DNA from: Paraprevotella xylaniphila YIT 11841
GTDB taxonomy: Bacteria; Bacteroidota; Bacteroidia; Bacteroidales; Bacteroidaceae
Reading direction: 5' to 3'
Assembly (NCBI RefSeq): GCF_000205165.1
Contig: NZ_GL883853.1
Location: forward strand, 1 to 64,000
DNA length: 64,000 nucleotides
Below, piece after piece: positions 10,909-22,096 of this stretch (position 1 is the stretch's first letter; every line of letters begins with the position of its first letter). Position numbers and translations under genes: made by a program. The notes under the pieces were generated by a model, which was not told where the DNA came from, searched no databases, and saw only the letters and a list, made by a program, of their open reading frames with translations.

Positions 10909-11169
10909 TCAGGCCGTCGCTTCCGTTACGCAGACGGAGACTGTGTTGTCATTCACTTCTACAAAACCACCTGAAATGTTCACGCGGTTTTTGTCTTTTC
11001 CGCTTCGGTAAACGACTTCTCCTGCGTCGAGGGACGAAATCAGGGGAGCGTGGTTGTAGAAAACGGCGAACTGTCCGGCACTGCCGGGAAGTCTTACGTA
11101 CTTCACCAGACCTTCGAACAAAGTCTTTTCCGGAGACACGATGAGCAAATGAATTTTATCCTCTTCCAT
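10909..11169 (-). CDS. atpC: ATP synthase F1 subunit epsilon (short form)
   Basis: 86 residues, matching only the N-terminal beta-sandwich of epsilon; the C-terminal two-helix inhibitory domain found in E. coli is absent. The fold begins with HLLIVSPEKTLFEG and contains GSAGQFAVFYNHAPLIS. It lies 5 bases after atpD. The short form suggests that epsilon-type inhibition of ATP hydrolysis would not operate here (inference). Confidence 0.93.
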   Translation of the reverse strand: MEEDKIHLLIVSPEKTLFEGLVKYVRLPGSAGQFAVFYNHAPLISSLDAGEVVYRSGKDKNRVNISGGFVEVNDNTVSVCVTEATA

Positions 11170-11174
11170 ACGAT

Positions 11175-12707
<1,533 letters not shown>

Positions 12708-12911
12708 TTATACCTTAATTATATATAATCGTTTTATTTGTTTCGTGTTCTTTTTACCTGTCGAACCGATTGTTTTGTCGTTTGCTTTCGTGGAACGTGT
12801 CGAACCGCTTGGGTTTCTCAACATTCTTATACATTATTTAATGTCAACCGTGTCTTTCTTTCGCTTCGTTTATAATAGTTTAACCCGGAGACATTTCCAT
12901 TTTTCTTGTTT

Positions 12912-12919
12912 CAAAGTTA
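12912..12919 (-). promoter_or_regulatory. TAnnTTTG promoter for the atp operon
   Basis: TAACTTTG on the minus strand, about 214 bases before atpD, giving a long untranslated leader. The LysR promoter lies 20 bases away on the other strand, so LysR or its operators could affect both (inference). Confidence 0.55.
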
Positions 12920-12939
12920 AGGGTAATTTCTCTTTTTCG

Positions 12940-12947
12940 TAAATTTG
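12940..12947 (+). promoter_or_regulatory. TAnnTTTG promoter for the LysR gene
   Basis: TAAATTTG on the plus strand, 39 bases before the chosen ATG at 12987. Confidence 0.55.
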
Positions 12948-12986
12948 TAGAATTAATAATATTCATGATTTCTATTGATTTTTCTT

Positions 12987-13940
12987 ATGGAATTGACTCC
13001 GCTGAAATATTTCGTCAAATTGGCAGACGTGCTTTCATTCACAGAAGCCTCCAAAGAGCTTTTTATCACGCAGAGCACCTTGTCGCTAAGCATCAAGCAA
13101 CTGGAAGAGGAACTCGGCGTGACACTGTTCGACCGCATCGGGAAGAAAATCTATCTGACGGATGCCGGACGGGATTTTTTGGACTGTTCCCGTAAGGCGA
13201 TAGAGGAGGTGGCGTATGGCATACAGCATTTGAAGGAAATGCAGCATGTCTATACGGGAAAGATAAAGATTGGCGTAATATACAGCCTTTTCCCTTTGCT
13301 GAATATTTGCGTGTTGAAGTTTACGAAGGCTTTTCCAAAAGCCGAGCTTTCTATTGTCTATTCCCATTCGGTGTTGGAACTGGTGGAGCTGATCAATTCC
13401 AACAAACTTGATTTCGCGTTGAGTTACAACCCGCAGGATGTGTCTGCGCTTACGGAATCCAAGGAATACGCCTGCATGCCTTTGTGTGTCATTGTCCATG
13501 AAAGCCATCCGGTGGCCATCCGGAAACATTTTTCCTTGTCGGACTTGAACGAGTTCCCCGTTATCTTCTTGGACAAAGAGCTGTACACCCGGAAGGTCAT
13601 AGACCGCATGCTGGCCCAGTACAGGGTGAAGGTAAAACCTCAGATAGAAGTCAACAGCACGCCGCTATTGCTTGAAATGCTGCGCACGGGGCATTGGATT
13701 TCCATTTTGCCTCAGGACATGACGGTAAGCAGCCCGGACTTGAAAGCCGTGCCGATTAAGGAGAAGACAGAGATGATGCACATCAGCCTTCTTTCCCTTA
13801 AAGGTAAAAGGCATTCTTTGTTGACGGAGAAATTTCTGGAAGTGTTGCGGATGGAGACGCAAAAAATACAAGAGCGTAGAATTGCCGGAGGAAAAGACTC
13901 GGATTTGTTTGAAGGGAAATCTGCCGAAGAAGAAGCATGA
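12987..13940 (+). CDS. LysR-family transcriptional regulator
   Basis: A 317-residue LysR protein: winged helix-turn-helix in the first ~65 residues (FTEASKELFITQSTLSLSIK, then LGVTLFDRIGKK), a linker helix, and a periplasmic-binding-like effector domain from about residue 90. I start at the ATG giving MELTPLKYF; an upstream in-frame TTG adds four residues. Divergent from the atp operon. The C-terminus has an extra charged tail (KDSDLFEGKSAEEEA). The effector and targets are unknown; it does not look like OxyR. Confidence 0.92.
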   Translation: MELTPLKYFVKLADVLSFTEASKELFITQSTLSLSIKQLEEELGVTLFDRIGKKIYLTDAGRDFLDCSRKAIEEVAYGIQHLKEMQHVYTGKIKIGVIYSLFPLLNICVLKFTKAFPKAELSIVYSHSVLELVELINSNKLDFALSYNPQDVSALTESKEYACMPLCVIVHESHPVAIRKHFSLSDLNEFPVIFLDKELYTRKVIDRMLAQYRVKVKPQIEVNSTPLLLEMLRTGHWISILPQDMTVSSPDLKAVPIKEKTEMMHISLLSLKGKRHSLLTEKFLEVLRMETQKIQERRIAGGKDSDLFEGKSAEEEA

Positions 13941-14023
13941 TGCACCGTATATATATAAGGTATGGGCGAAATAGCGGAAGTGGTTGGATTTTAGTTTGGA
14001 CTTTGTAATGGATAAAATAGGAT

Positions 14024-14392
14024 ATGAGAAAAAACATTTGGATTATCGTGGGCGCATGGGCCTGTTTTTCAGCTTGCAGGTCTGTGCAAGCTCCCCAACT
14101 TATCGGGGGAAATAAGGATGAACATGGTTGTCTTACGGCGGCCGGTTATACGTGGAGTGAACTTCGCCGGGACTGTATCCGCATCTTTGAGGACGGAGTG
14201 CGTGTGGACGACCCGTCTTTGCAACCCTCTTTAGCGTCGTACGCCGTGTTTGCGGCAGACAGCAGCCGGGTGGAGGTTTTCCGTCCGTCTCCGTTTCGGA
14301 ACGAGATACTCGACCGTAAGGGGGGCGTTTGGCAGGGCAAGACCTGCAAGTTGTATCGGACAGGAAACCGGTGGGAACTTCGCGGAAAGTGA
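14024..14392 (+). CDS. small lipoprotein of unknown function
   Basis: 122 residues with a short hydrophobic leader and a lipobox-like FSAC at residue ~18, so probably a lipid-anchored outer-membrane or periplasmic protein. After the leader it has a Cys-containing segment DEHGCLTAAGYTWSELRRDC, in which the two Cys may form a disulfide. I do not know a functional assignment. It ends 21 bases before pncB and may share its transcript. Confidence 0.7.
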   Translation: MRKNIWIIVGAWACFSACRSVQAPQLIGGNKDEHGCLTAAGYTWSELRRDCIRIFEDGVRVDDPSLQPSLASYAVFAADSSRVEVFRPSPFRNEILDRKGGVWQGKTCKLYRTGNRWELRGK

Positions 14393-14413
14393 AATCAAAC
14401 AAACAGACTTTGT

Positions 14414-15619
14414 ATGGAACGAATTATCAATCATTTTACAGATGATGACCTGTATAAGTTCACCATGTGCTGTGCGGTCATCGACAATTTTCCCCGTGCT
14501 CAGGTGAAGTACCGGTTTACCGACCGGGACCATACCGTCTATCCGCCGGGCTTTGCCGACAAATTGCAGGAACAAATCATCCTGTTGGAGGACGTGGTCA
14601 TCACGGACGAGGAAATTGCGTTCATGAAACGGCGGTGCAGCTACATTCCCGGTTGGTTCTACACCTATTTGAAAGGCTACCGTTTCTGTCGCGAATGGGT
14701 GAAAGTCCGGCAGGATGCCGAGGGGCATCTGTACGTGGAGTTCGAAGGGAGTTGGGCCGATACCATCCTGTTGGAAGTGAAAGTGCTGGCCATCATTTCC
14801 GAGCTTTATTACAGGATGACGGGCGAAGACAGCCGTTTCGATTATGAGGATTATTACCGGAAGACGTACCGGAAAGCCGTCCGCCTGTTGGAAGCCGGTT
14901 GCGTGTTCAGCGACTTCGGGACGCGCCGCCGCGTCTCGTTCGAGGCGGAAGAGACGGTGGTTCGGGCGATGAGAGACTGTTACCAAAGCCGGGAATGGAG
15001 CGGGAAGTTTGTCGGGACCAGCAATATCTACCTGGCGATGAAGTATGACCTGGTTCCTGTCGGCACGATGGCACACGAGTTTGTCTGTGCCATAGGAGGA
15101 ATGTACGGCCCCCAGATGGCCAACCATATTGCCATGAACTCTTGGCGCAACACGTTCCGTGGAGCTTTGGGCACGTACCTCTACGACAGTTTCGGTTGGG
15201 ACATCTTCAGCCTGAATTTTTCGGAGGACTTTGCCAACTTGTTCAAAGGTCTTCGCGTGGACAGCGGCGACAACCGTGCGGAACTGCAAAGGATTGTGGA
15301 GAAATACCGTTCGTTGGGCATCGACCCCCGTACGAAGCAGGTCATATTCAGTAATGCGCTCGACACGGACCGTGCGATAGAGATACAACGTTACGCCCGG
15401 GAGTATTGCCAACCTTCTTTCGGGATTGGCACGCACTTCACAAACGACTTCGAGGGCGTGAAGCCCATGAACATCGTTATCAAACTGGTGGCCGTGAAAA
15501 TCACGGAGTCATGGACTTTCTACAACGATACTTGTAAGTTGAGCGAAGACGACGGCAAGCATACAGGCAAGCCCGAAGTGATTCGCCGTTTCATGGAAGC
15601 GTTGAATATGAAAGGATGA
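14414..15619 (+). CDS. pncB: nicotinate phosphoribosyltransferase
   Basis: NAD salvage enzyme (Preiss-Handler pathway) joining nicotinate and PRPP to nicotinate mononucleotide with ATP hydrolysis. 401 residues, the size of the E. coli-type enzyme. Recognisable segments: the N-terminal FTDDDLYKFTMC, the substrate-site region FGTRRRVSFEAE, and GTSNIYLAMKYDLVPVGTMAHE containing the family His that is phosphorylated. Cytosolic. It follows a small lipoprotein gene and is followed by a long non-coding region. Confidence 0.95.
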   Translation: MERIINHFTDDDLYKFTMCCAVIDNFPRAQVKYRFTDRDHTVYPPGFADKLQEQIILLEDVVITDEEIAFMKRRCSYIPGWFYTYLKGYRFCREWVKVRQDAEGHLYVEFEGSWADTILLEVKVLAIISELYYRMTGEDSRFDYEDYYRKTYRKAVRLLEAGCVFSDFGTRRRVSFEAEETVVRAMRDCYQSREWSGKFVGTSNIYLAMKYDLVPVGTMAHEFVCAIGGMYGPQMANHIAMNSWRNTFRGALGTYLYDSFGWDIFSLNFSEDFANLFKGLRVDSGDNRAELQRIVEKYRSLGIDPRTKQVIFSNALDTDRAIEIQRYAREYCQPSFGIGTHFTNDFEGVKPMNIVIKLVAVKITESWTFYNDTCKLSEDDGKHTGKPEVIRRFMEALNMKG

Positions 15620-15687
15620 AGGGAGTCCGGACGATAAAAACTTCAAAATTTTGTCCGTTCTTTATGGGATTGGTTCTTAGAAAAGAT

Positions 15688-15695
15688 TAACTTTG
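15688..15695 (+). promoter_or_regulatory. TAnnTTTG promoter ahead of RNA element copy 1
   Basis: TAACTTTG with a TTG about 20 bases upstream, inside the pncB-16226 intergenic region. It points toward the structured element and no ORF begins nearby, so it may drive a non-coding transcript. Confidence 0.55.
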
Positions 15696-15848
15696 CATTG
15701 GGTTCCCGGTGATTCTTGCTGTGCCGTGATGTCCGGTAGCGACCGGTAGGCCGATCCAAGCAAGGCGACCTGCGCCGATACGAACAGGAACATCTGTCCT
15801 TTGCGGCAGGTGGGAATGGGAGTGGACGGGTAGGGAAAGGGGAACCGC
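15696..15848. other. non-coding stretch before RNA element copy 1
   Basis: No credible gene. It is GC-rich compared with other gaps and contains AGGTGGGA at 15808-15815, a word that also precedes copy 2 (35908-35915), so the conserved transcript may begin upstream of the limits I give. Confidence 0.5.
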
Positions 15849-16143
15849 TATATATAAGAAGGCGTTTATCATGCGCTGGTTCTTGACGCTTCGAATCTCG
15901 CAAATTCAAAATTGTAGTTATGAACTATGCAACGGTAGATGCCCATGGGATGTTTTTATAAATATCCCTAAGGGATTGTTTTGTCCTTTTGCCCCTATGG
16001 GCAAAAGGAAGGAGGCAAATCCTAAAGGGGGATTATATAAACTCATCGGCGTGGGTTCTGCGTTGCTCGTTCTACTACAATGGGCAATGCGAGAGCCTCG
16101 AAGCGTGGGACGGGTGACGGGTACAGATCTCCACGCTTTTTTT
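15849..16143 (+). ncRNA. candidate structured RNA, copy 1
   Basis: Homologous to 35929-36203. Pairings visible: AAGGCGT/ACGCTTC (15859 and 15886); a central hairpin with an 11-bp perfect stem (15984-15994 with 15999-16009); GTTGCTCGTTC (16062-16072) with 16108-16118, 11 pairs including wobbles; an outer stem GCGTGG/CCACGC (16049-16054 with 16131-16136) followed by seven T, i.e. an intrinsic terminator; and TCTCGCA (15896-15902) complementary to TGCGAGA (16088-16094), which lies in the loop of a GGGC/GCCT hairpin and could form a pseudoknot. It ends 82 bases before the 16226 gene. I cannot name the family; a known Bacteroidales RNA is possible. Confidence 0.7.
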
Positions 16144-16225
16144 GTTGTAGTATTCTTTATCATGAGTATCATTTAAAGTCAACGGAGGGAGGTCGGTTGG
16201 CAGTTTGTTGTTTTAAAGAGACTTT

Positions 16226-19200
16226 ATGATGAAACGACTATTATTGGTGACCATGGGGACGGCTTCGTTCCTTGTTGTATCGGCACAGGTAGTGTCTTCT
16301 GTTACGGAGGAACCTGTTCCGATAGCTTCATTGGGAACTCCCAACTTGTCTTCATTCTATGATGCCGATGGCGACGGGGTAAAAGAATATTATGATTTGG
16401 GAAAACTGTCTTACGGTACAACTGTACTTGTGAAACGTTATCACTGGAAAGCCCCCGGTTGCTACGGGAGCTATGTACCGATAGGAGTTCCGGATTTGTC
16501 AAGCCAAGGCAATGGTATGTACGGGATGTTGCTGCATGCGAATAATGATGGCTTTCCCGACTTTTCAGGTTTCGTGTTCTATGATGCCTCACCTATACAT
16601 ATTGCCTTAAGCGAAACAGACGGAGCTTACCGTCTGATGAATCGGGCTTATTCTGCCTATCCGTTGGACGTGAACCACGACGGGCTTCCGGACTTGTTCG
16701 CGTTCAACGCTACGGACTGGGATATTCTCTATCAAAATCCCGACGGGACGTTTACCGCCACGCGCATCGATACCCTTTCGCGTGTGCAGGCCGATTCGTT
16801 AGTGGCCCGTAAGGCAGAAGAGGCTGACGGGAAGTTCGACACCGGCGGCCTGCCATCGTTGCGTGACGGCATGTTTGTGGGTGGCGGCCATGTGACGGAC
16901 GAAAGCTACAAATTCACGCAGGCCATCGACGTGAACCGCGACGGCTATATGGATTTGGTGGGGCCGCGCACGATTTTCTATAACATGGGCGACAACCGCT
17001 TCGTGGCCTCCCGGCAACCGGGCGAGCTGACCGTGAAGGACTTGAACGGCGATGGCATTCCCGACTACATCTATAATGATACGGAAGGCAAGCGGGTGTA
17101 CACCCGTACCTACTTGGGCGGCGACCGTTTCGAGGAACAGACCTTGGTGAAGGATTTGGACGTGACGGACATCCATTGCTACGACTTCGACAAGGACGGT
17201 GACTTGGACATTCTGCTCACGTTTAATTATAATGAACAGTTCGGCTTCTCGTTCCTTGTCTTTGCGGAAAACAAAGGGAACGGGAGTTTTGAAATCCACG
17301 AAAACAGTTACAAAGGGCATTGGACGTTCGGGCGGTGCTTGGATTATGATAATGACGGTCGTATGGAATTGTTGGCCGGTATCCAAAATGAAGACGACGA
17401 CACGGCCTATCATCCCTACAATGTAGCATACAAGGCATTGTACCTTTTCCGTCTCGACCGGATGACGGGCATCGGGGAGCCTCAAGAGGCATTGGTGGAA
17501 AGTTGGTTTACGCGGACGGAGTCGAACAGCACGTCTGCAGATATGAGCACGGTGGGAATCGTGATGGCGGACTTTGACAACGACGGCAGGGTGGAACTGA
17601 TGGCTGATACGGTGTGTCATCCGGAATTCCGGACGGCTGTCGGTTATTGGACTTACCGCGACTTGCCCCTCTTGCAGGGCATCCCGGCCAACGAAGCCCC
17701 GCAACGCATGTCCGCCCCGTCGGTAAACCTCGACCGCAAGAGCGGCAAACTGAAGGTTGCCTGGAAGCCGGGCAAGGACAAGGAGACTTCTACCGTGGAT
17801 TTGACCTATGCCCTCCGTATCGGCAGTACGCCCGGCATGGACGACATTTATTTCTCGGGAGCGAATGCCGACGGCAGCCGACGCGATTTCCGTCCCGGCA
17901 ACATGGGGGCGAACTTAGATGCCACATTGGACGTGAGCCGTTGGAAGCACGGCACATATTATATAGCCATACAGACGGTGGACCCGATGGGTAAAGGCTC
18001 GGCGTGGTCGGACGAGGTGGCGTACGAGCACGACCTCGTGCAGGCAGCGTTCACGGTGTCGGATGATGAACCGGCAGCGGCAGACACTTTGGTACTGACG
18101 GCAGCTTCCCGCGCCGCCGGGTTGGATTACGCTTGGGATTTCGATGGAGGCAAAGCCATAAAGGCTTCGGCTGACAGCGCACAGGTATGGCTGACGTTCG
18201 ACGTGCCCGGCGAGAAGCATCTCCGCCTGACGGTGACGAATCCGGCGGATGGCACGGAGGATGTACGCGAAAAGGTCGTGACGGTGCAGCGTGTCTCATG
18301 GCAGCAGGTTTCCCACGAGGCATTGGGGATGACTTGGCCGGTTTTGTTCTGGGATATGGACGGAGACGGCATATTGGATGTCTTGGACCAAAACGGCTTT
18401 TACGTAAATGACGGATACGGAAGGTTTGAAAAACTGGGGACCATTTTCAATTCAAACCTTACGGTGGAGTCTCGTGCCGGTATGGGAGGCCAAGCCCCCG
18501 TTTTGGACTTTGACATGGATGGGGATGCCGATTTTGCGGTACGGAACAATAAGGGCAACCTGATTCTTCATCGCGGAGGCCGCGACTTTGAGGCCCTCGA
18601 TGCCAATCCGTTGTTGGTCGAGCACGGCTTTGCGGATTTGGACAATGACGGTTTTCCCGAGCTGGTGGATGCTACGGTCGGGTTTTACGCACCGTCCGAG
18701 TTTTATGTCAACAAGGGCGACAACACCAATTTTGAGAAAATGACCTTGGATGACGGAGACGGGAATTGGATACAGATAGAATTTTTATACGATGTCAATC
18801 GTGACGGCTTGCTCGACATCTTCTCCACACGTGGCAGGGTAGATGGGAAATGGAAAGATGCCTTTGCCCTGAACAACGGCGGTTTGGAATTCGACGTACG
18901 TTATTCCCCTGAAAGTGAAGGTACAGTGGTTGCTTTCGAAGACATGGACGGCGACGGCGTGCCGGACAAGGTAGTGACTTACGGTAATGACGGAGTAGAC
19001 AAGGATGTGATAGGCATTTGCTTCGGCAATAAGGATTACACGTTCGGCACTCCGGTCAAATTTGTATTTGAAAACGCTCACAGTAGCCGTTATACTGTAG
19101 AAGTGGTCAAAATAGCCGATTTCGACAACAACGGCTGCCCGGACATCTTGGTGTACTATGATTTCTACGAACAAAACGTGAGCAAGAAGGAATATGCCAT

Positions 19201-21607
19201 ACTTTATATGGAGCGCGACCGCTCGGGACGGATAGAAGTGCTGCACAATCAGGAGTTGGGATTTGTGGATGGCATGGCCGACGTGAACCATGACGGTGTT
19301 CCTGATTTTTATCATGCAGGGAATGACGGGGTAACGTTGCTCCGCACCGGCATCCCGAACACTTCTCCCGAGTCTCCTGCCCACGTGCGGGCCACCCAGG
19401 AAGGCCTCGGCATACTATTGGAATGGGATGATGCCTACGACAAGGAGACCCCGGCCATGCAGATGCGCTACAATGTGAGCGTGAAGAAGAAAGGCGCAGA
19501 GGGCGAGGGGGCCTATATCATCTCGCCGCTGAACGGCGGAAACGACAAGACGGCGGTCATCCCCGGCGTATACTACCAGAAGGCCACGCGCAAGATGATT
19601 CCCATCGAGCGGTTCGAGGCCGGACAGGAATACGAGGTGCAGGTGCAGGCCATAGACCTGTGGGATGCCCATTCGCCCATGTCGGAGACCTATACCTTTA
19701 CGGTGAGCGAACAGTTCATCGCCGGACCCACGGTGACGGCACCGCGCAAGGCCGTGGCTTTGACGTATAATGTGCCCGATGCCGCTTTGCAAACCGCCGA
19801 GTGGGACTGGGACGGCGGGACGCTTCTCGGTCAGGAAGGGAAACGGTTTGAGGTGTCATGGGACGAGCCGGGGCTGAAGACCGTGACTGTCCGCACGGCA
19901 GATGGCGAAACAGCCACCAAGAACGTGATGGTGCGCGACATCGACCTTTCGTTCGACTTCCCCACCGAAGGACTGGCCGGGACGGAGATTACCTTCACGC
20001 TTCCCGAAGCCTTTGCACAGGCTTCCCGCGAGGACATAGATGTCGTGCTGTCGGACGAACGTGTCGAGATGCTGCTCCGCGTGGGGAGCCGGGAAGCCAA
20101 GGCGGTGTTCCCCGATGCCGGTGATTATTCCTTCCGCTTGTCGGTGCGCGACTCTGTGTGCGGCGTGGTGGAATCGGAAGAAAAGCACATCCGCATCGTG
20201 GGCGAAGTACCTGTGCCCGTTATCCGTCTGGTAGGCATCGATGCGGCTACCGGCAAGAACAAAGTGACGTGGGACATGCCCGGCATGCCGGATTTCGTCA
20301 CCACCGTGAATATATATAAGGAGAGCGGACGCTACAATGCGTTCGACTGCATCGCACAGGTGGCTCCCGGGGCGGGAGAGTTCGTAGACACATCCTCCAA
20401 TCCTTCTGTCTCGTCCGACCGCTATTGCATCAAGTTGGGCACGACGTTCGGTGTGGAAAGTCCGGCTAGCCGTGTGCATAGCGGTACGCACCTGATGCTG
20501 AACAAGGGAGTGGGCGATGCCGTCAACCTGATATGGAACGCCTACGAGGGTGGCATTGTGAACAGTTACCGCGTCTTGCGCGGAACGTCCGCCGACCGTC
20601 TGGAACTGTTGGCCGAGGTGTCGGGTGCCCATACGGCCTACACCGACCTGAACGCCGGGGACGGGACGTATTTCTACGCCTTGGAGTATGACGAGACTTA
20701 TTCCGACGAATGGCAACCGATGGCGAGGACATCTGATGGCAGGTCGTCCGGAAGCGGCCGCTCCAATGTGGTATGCACGGACGGGGCATGGACGGTGGTA
20801 CCTGCCGAACAGTTGAACGTGCTGGCCATAGAGAAGGAACTCGTGCTGACACCTTTGCAGCCCACGTTGCATTTGCAGGCCGAAATCTTGCCGGCCATGG
20901 CGGACATCCGTACGGTGAACTGGCAGATTACGGAAGGTGGCGAACTGGCTTCGCTGACTCAAAACGGTGTGTTGACGGCCCAAGGAAAGGAGAACGGCGA
21001 CATCGTGGTATGCGCCACGACCGTAGACGGAACGAACATCGAGGCCCGTGTGACCGTCGTGAAAAAAGACTTCGGTATCCTGCCGCAGTCGGTCACGGTG
21101 ACTACTGTGGAAGGCACTACGCAGTTGACTCCCCTTACCGGACGGTTGCACTTGCAGGCATCCGTGCAACCTGAGAATGCCTCCCAGCTCGTAGCATGGA
21201 GCGTGGTACAGGGAGCCGGTCTGGCCACTTTGGATGAAGACGGCGTCCTGACCCCGACCGAAACGGGTAACGGCGACATCGTGGTGCGTGCCACTTCTTT
21301 GGAGGACGCTTCCGTGTACGGCGAGTTGACTCTCCGTAAGGAAGGTTTCTCCGGCGATGGAGTAGAGGGAGTGAATGCCGGACAGATGTCGGTGCGTCGC
21401 GTCGGTGACGACCTGTGGATTGAAGGTCTGCCTGAGGACAGCGAATGCGGTTTAAGCATCGTGGATTCCTCCGGGCGCGTGCTTTTCACGGAATACCGGC
21501 GCGAGGGGTGTTCGGGCCGAATCTCTTTGGCGCGTCTGGCTTCCGGCACCTATCTGCTTCAGGTTGTTACCGGTGAAGGCAGGCAAACGTTCCGTTTCTT
21601 CAAGTAG
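16226..21607 (+). CDS. giant secreted FG-GAP/VCBS-repeat protein with T9SS sorting domain
   Basis: 1793 residues, exported (signal peptide to about VVSAQ, residue 21) and probably surface-attached. Approximate layout: FG-GAP/VCBS repeats with calcium-binding-like loops (DADGDGVKEYYD, DVNHDGLPDLF) to ~500; a fibronectin III-like segment to ~610; a PKD-like segment to ~720; a second VCBS block to ~1040; FN3- and PKD-like segments to ~1490; two Ig-like repeats each holding TLHLQAE/RLHLQAS and NGDIVV (about 1530-1690); and a C-terminal type IX sorting domain ending GTYLLQVVTGEGRQTFRFFK. No catalytic motif was seen, so adhesion or ligand binding is the likeliest role. Preceded by RNA element copy 1 and closed by a terminator. 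Confidence 0.9.
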   Translation: MMKRLLLVTMGTASFLVVSAQVVSSVTEEPVPIASLGTPNLSSFYDADGDGVKEYYDLGKLSYGTTVLVKRYHWKAPGCYGSYVPIGVPDLSSQGNGMYGMLLHANNDGFPDFSGFVFYDASPIHIALSETDGAYRLMNRAYSAYPLDVNHDGLPDLFAFNATDWDILYQNPDGTFTATRIDTLSRVQADSLVARKAEEADGKFDTGGLPSLRDGMFVGGGHVTDESYKFTQAIDVNRDGYMDLVGPRTIFYNMGDNRFVASRQPGELTVKDLNGDGIPDYIYNDTEGKRVYTRTYLGGDRFEEQTLVKDLDVTDIHCYDFDKDGDLDILLTFNYNEQFGFSFLVFAENKGNGSFEIHENSYKGHWTFGRCLDYDNDGRMELLAGIQNEDDDTAYHPYNVAYKALYLFRLDRMTGIGEPQEALVESWFTRTESNSTSADMSTVGIVMADFDNDGRVELMADTVCHPEFRTAVGYWTYRDLPLLQGIPANEAPQRMSAPSVNLDRKSGKLKVAWKPGKDKETSTVDLTYALRIGSTPGMDDIYFSGANADGSRRDFRPGNMGANLDATLDVSRWKHGTYYIAIQTVDPMGKGSAWSDEVAYEHDLVQAAFTVSDDEPAAADTLVLTAASRAAGLDYAWDFDGGKAIKASADSAQVWLTFDVPGEKHLRLTVTNPADGTEDVREKVVTVQRVSWQQVSHEALGMTWPVLFWDMDGDGILDVLDQNGFYVNDGYGRFEKLGTIFNSNLTVESRAGMGGQAPVLDFDMDGDADFAVRNNKGNLILHRGGRDFEALDANPLLVEHGFADLDNDGFPELVDATVGFYAPSEFYVNKGDNTNFEKMTLDDGDGNWIQIEFLYDVNRDGLLDIFSTRGRVDGKWKDAFALNNGGLEFDVRYSPESEGTVVAFEDMDGDGVPDKVVTYGNDGVDKDVIGICFGNKDYTFGTPVKFVFENAHSSRYTVEVVKIADFDNNGCPDILVYYDFYEQNVSKKEYAILYMERDRSGRIEVLHNQELGFVDGMADVNHDGVPDFYHAGNDGVTLLRTGIPNTSPESPAHVRATQEGLGILLEWDDAYDKETPAMQMRYNVSVKKKGAEGEGAYIISPLNGGNDKTAVIPGVYYQKATRKMIPIERFEAGQEYEVQVQAIDLWDAHSPMSETYTFTVSEQFIAGPTVTAPRKAVALTYNVPDAALQTAEWDWDGGTLLGQEGKRFEVSWDEPGLKTVTVRTADGETATKNVMVRDIDLSFDFPTEGLAGTEITFTLPEAFAQASREDIDVVLSDERVEMLLRVGSREAKAVFPDAGDYSFRLSVRDSVCGVVESEEKHIRIVGEVPVPVIRLVGIDAATGKNKVTWDMPGMPDFVTTVNIYKESGRYNAFDCIAQVAPGAGEFVDTSSNPSVSSDRYCIKLGTTFGVESPASRVHSGTHLMLNKGVGDAVNLIWNAYEGGIVNSYRVLRGTSADRLELLAEVSGAHTAYTDLNAGDGTYFYALEYDETYSDEWQPMARTSDGRSSGSGRSNVVCTDGAWTVVPAEQLNVLAIEKELVLTPLQPTLHLQAEILPAMADIRTVNWQITEGGELASLTQNGVLTAQGKENGDIVVCATTVDGTNIEARVTVVKKDFGILPQSVTVTTVEGTTQLTPLTGRLHLQASVQPENASQLVAWSVVQGAGLATLDEDGVLTPTETGNGDIVVRATSLEDASVYGELTLRKEGFSGDGVEGVNAGQMSVRRVGDDLWIEGLPEDSECGLSIVDSSGRVLFTEYRREGCSGRISLARLASGTYLLQVVTGEGRQTFRFFK

Positions 21608-21628
21608 GCCGGAACGTACATCATAAGG

Positions 21629-21684
21629 AAACGCCCCGGGCATTCGGTTGTGGCCGTAATGTCCGGGGCGTTTGGTGCTTTTTA
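21629..21684 (+). terminator. intrinsic terminator after the giant secreted protein
   Basis: Inverted repeat AAACGCCCCGG / CCGGGGCGTTT with a 23-base loop, then a short T run, beginning 22 bases after the stop codon. Confidence 0.75.
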
Positions 21685-21740
21685 GATACCAAGAAGGTGG
21701 GTTTGTAAATATAGTGTACTTCTAAAAAGGTTGGCTTTCA

Positions 21741-21822
21741 TCTGCGGATTTTTCTGCGCCAAATGATTTTTCAATCTCAGCCGAACGATTTTCCGTTCTG
21801 CGCCAAATGATTTTCGTTTCTC
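21741..21822. repeat. palindromic intergenic repeat, copy B
   Basis: Contains TTTTTCTGCGCCAAATGATT twice in part, separated by CAATCTCAGCCGAACG and TTTTCCGTTCTGCG. It matches the reverse complement of copy A almost throughout, showing that the same element is present in the opposite orientation. Confidence 0.75.
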
Positions 21823-22082
21823 TTGAAGGTGAAAAAACGATAAGATGAGCACGTGGAAATGAAGTGCTGAAGGTGGAACGCCTGCTTTGGGAGTGCTGAT
21901 TTATTTTATTGTTTTATAGAAGTTTATGTAGTGGCAGAATAAAATGGGCTGTTCTTTTCTTCCGAAAGGAAAGGCGATACATCGCGTTTGCAGAGTTCGG
22001 AAAACGGGATGTGCATGATGTCATATTTATCGAAAAAATGCCATAATGGCATTTTTCTTTTGGCCGGATGAAAAATAAGTCC
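21823..22082. other. non-coding stretch with short perfect inverted repeat
   Basis: No gene seen. AAAAATGCCA / TGGCATTTTT (22034-22056) with a three-base loop could act as a terminator on either strand just before the MATE promoter. Confidence 0.5.
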
Positions 22083-22090
22083 TACCTTTG
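22083..22090 (+). promoter_or_regulatory. TAnnTTTG promoter for the MATE gene
   Basis: TACCTTTG, 133 bases before the ATG at 22223, giving a leader of about 125 bases. Confidence 0.65.
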
Positions 22091-22096
22091 CAGCCG

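Noticed and set aside
14231-15436. 401-residue minus-strand ORF opposite pncB
   Set aside because: Antisense shadow of pncB; composition is that of a non-coding frame and it has no start site features.
19856-21169. 437-residue minus-strand ORF within the giant secreted protein gene
   Set aside because: Antisense shadow of a long repeat gene; His- and Arg-rich as typical for a non-coding frame.
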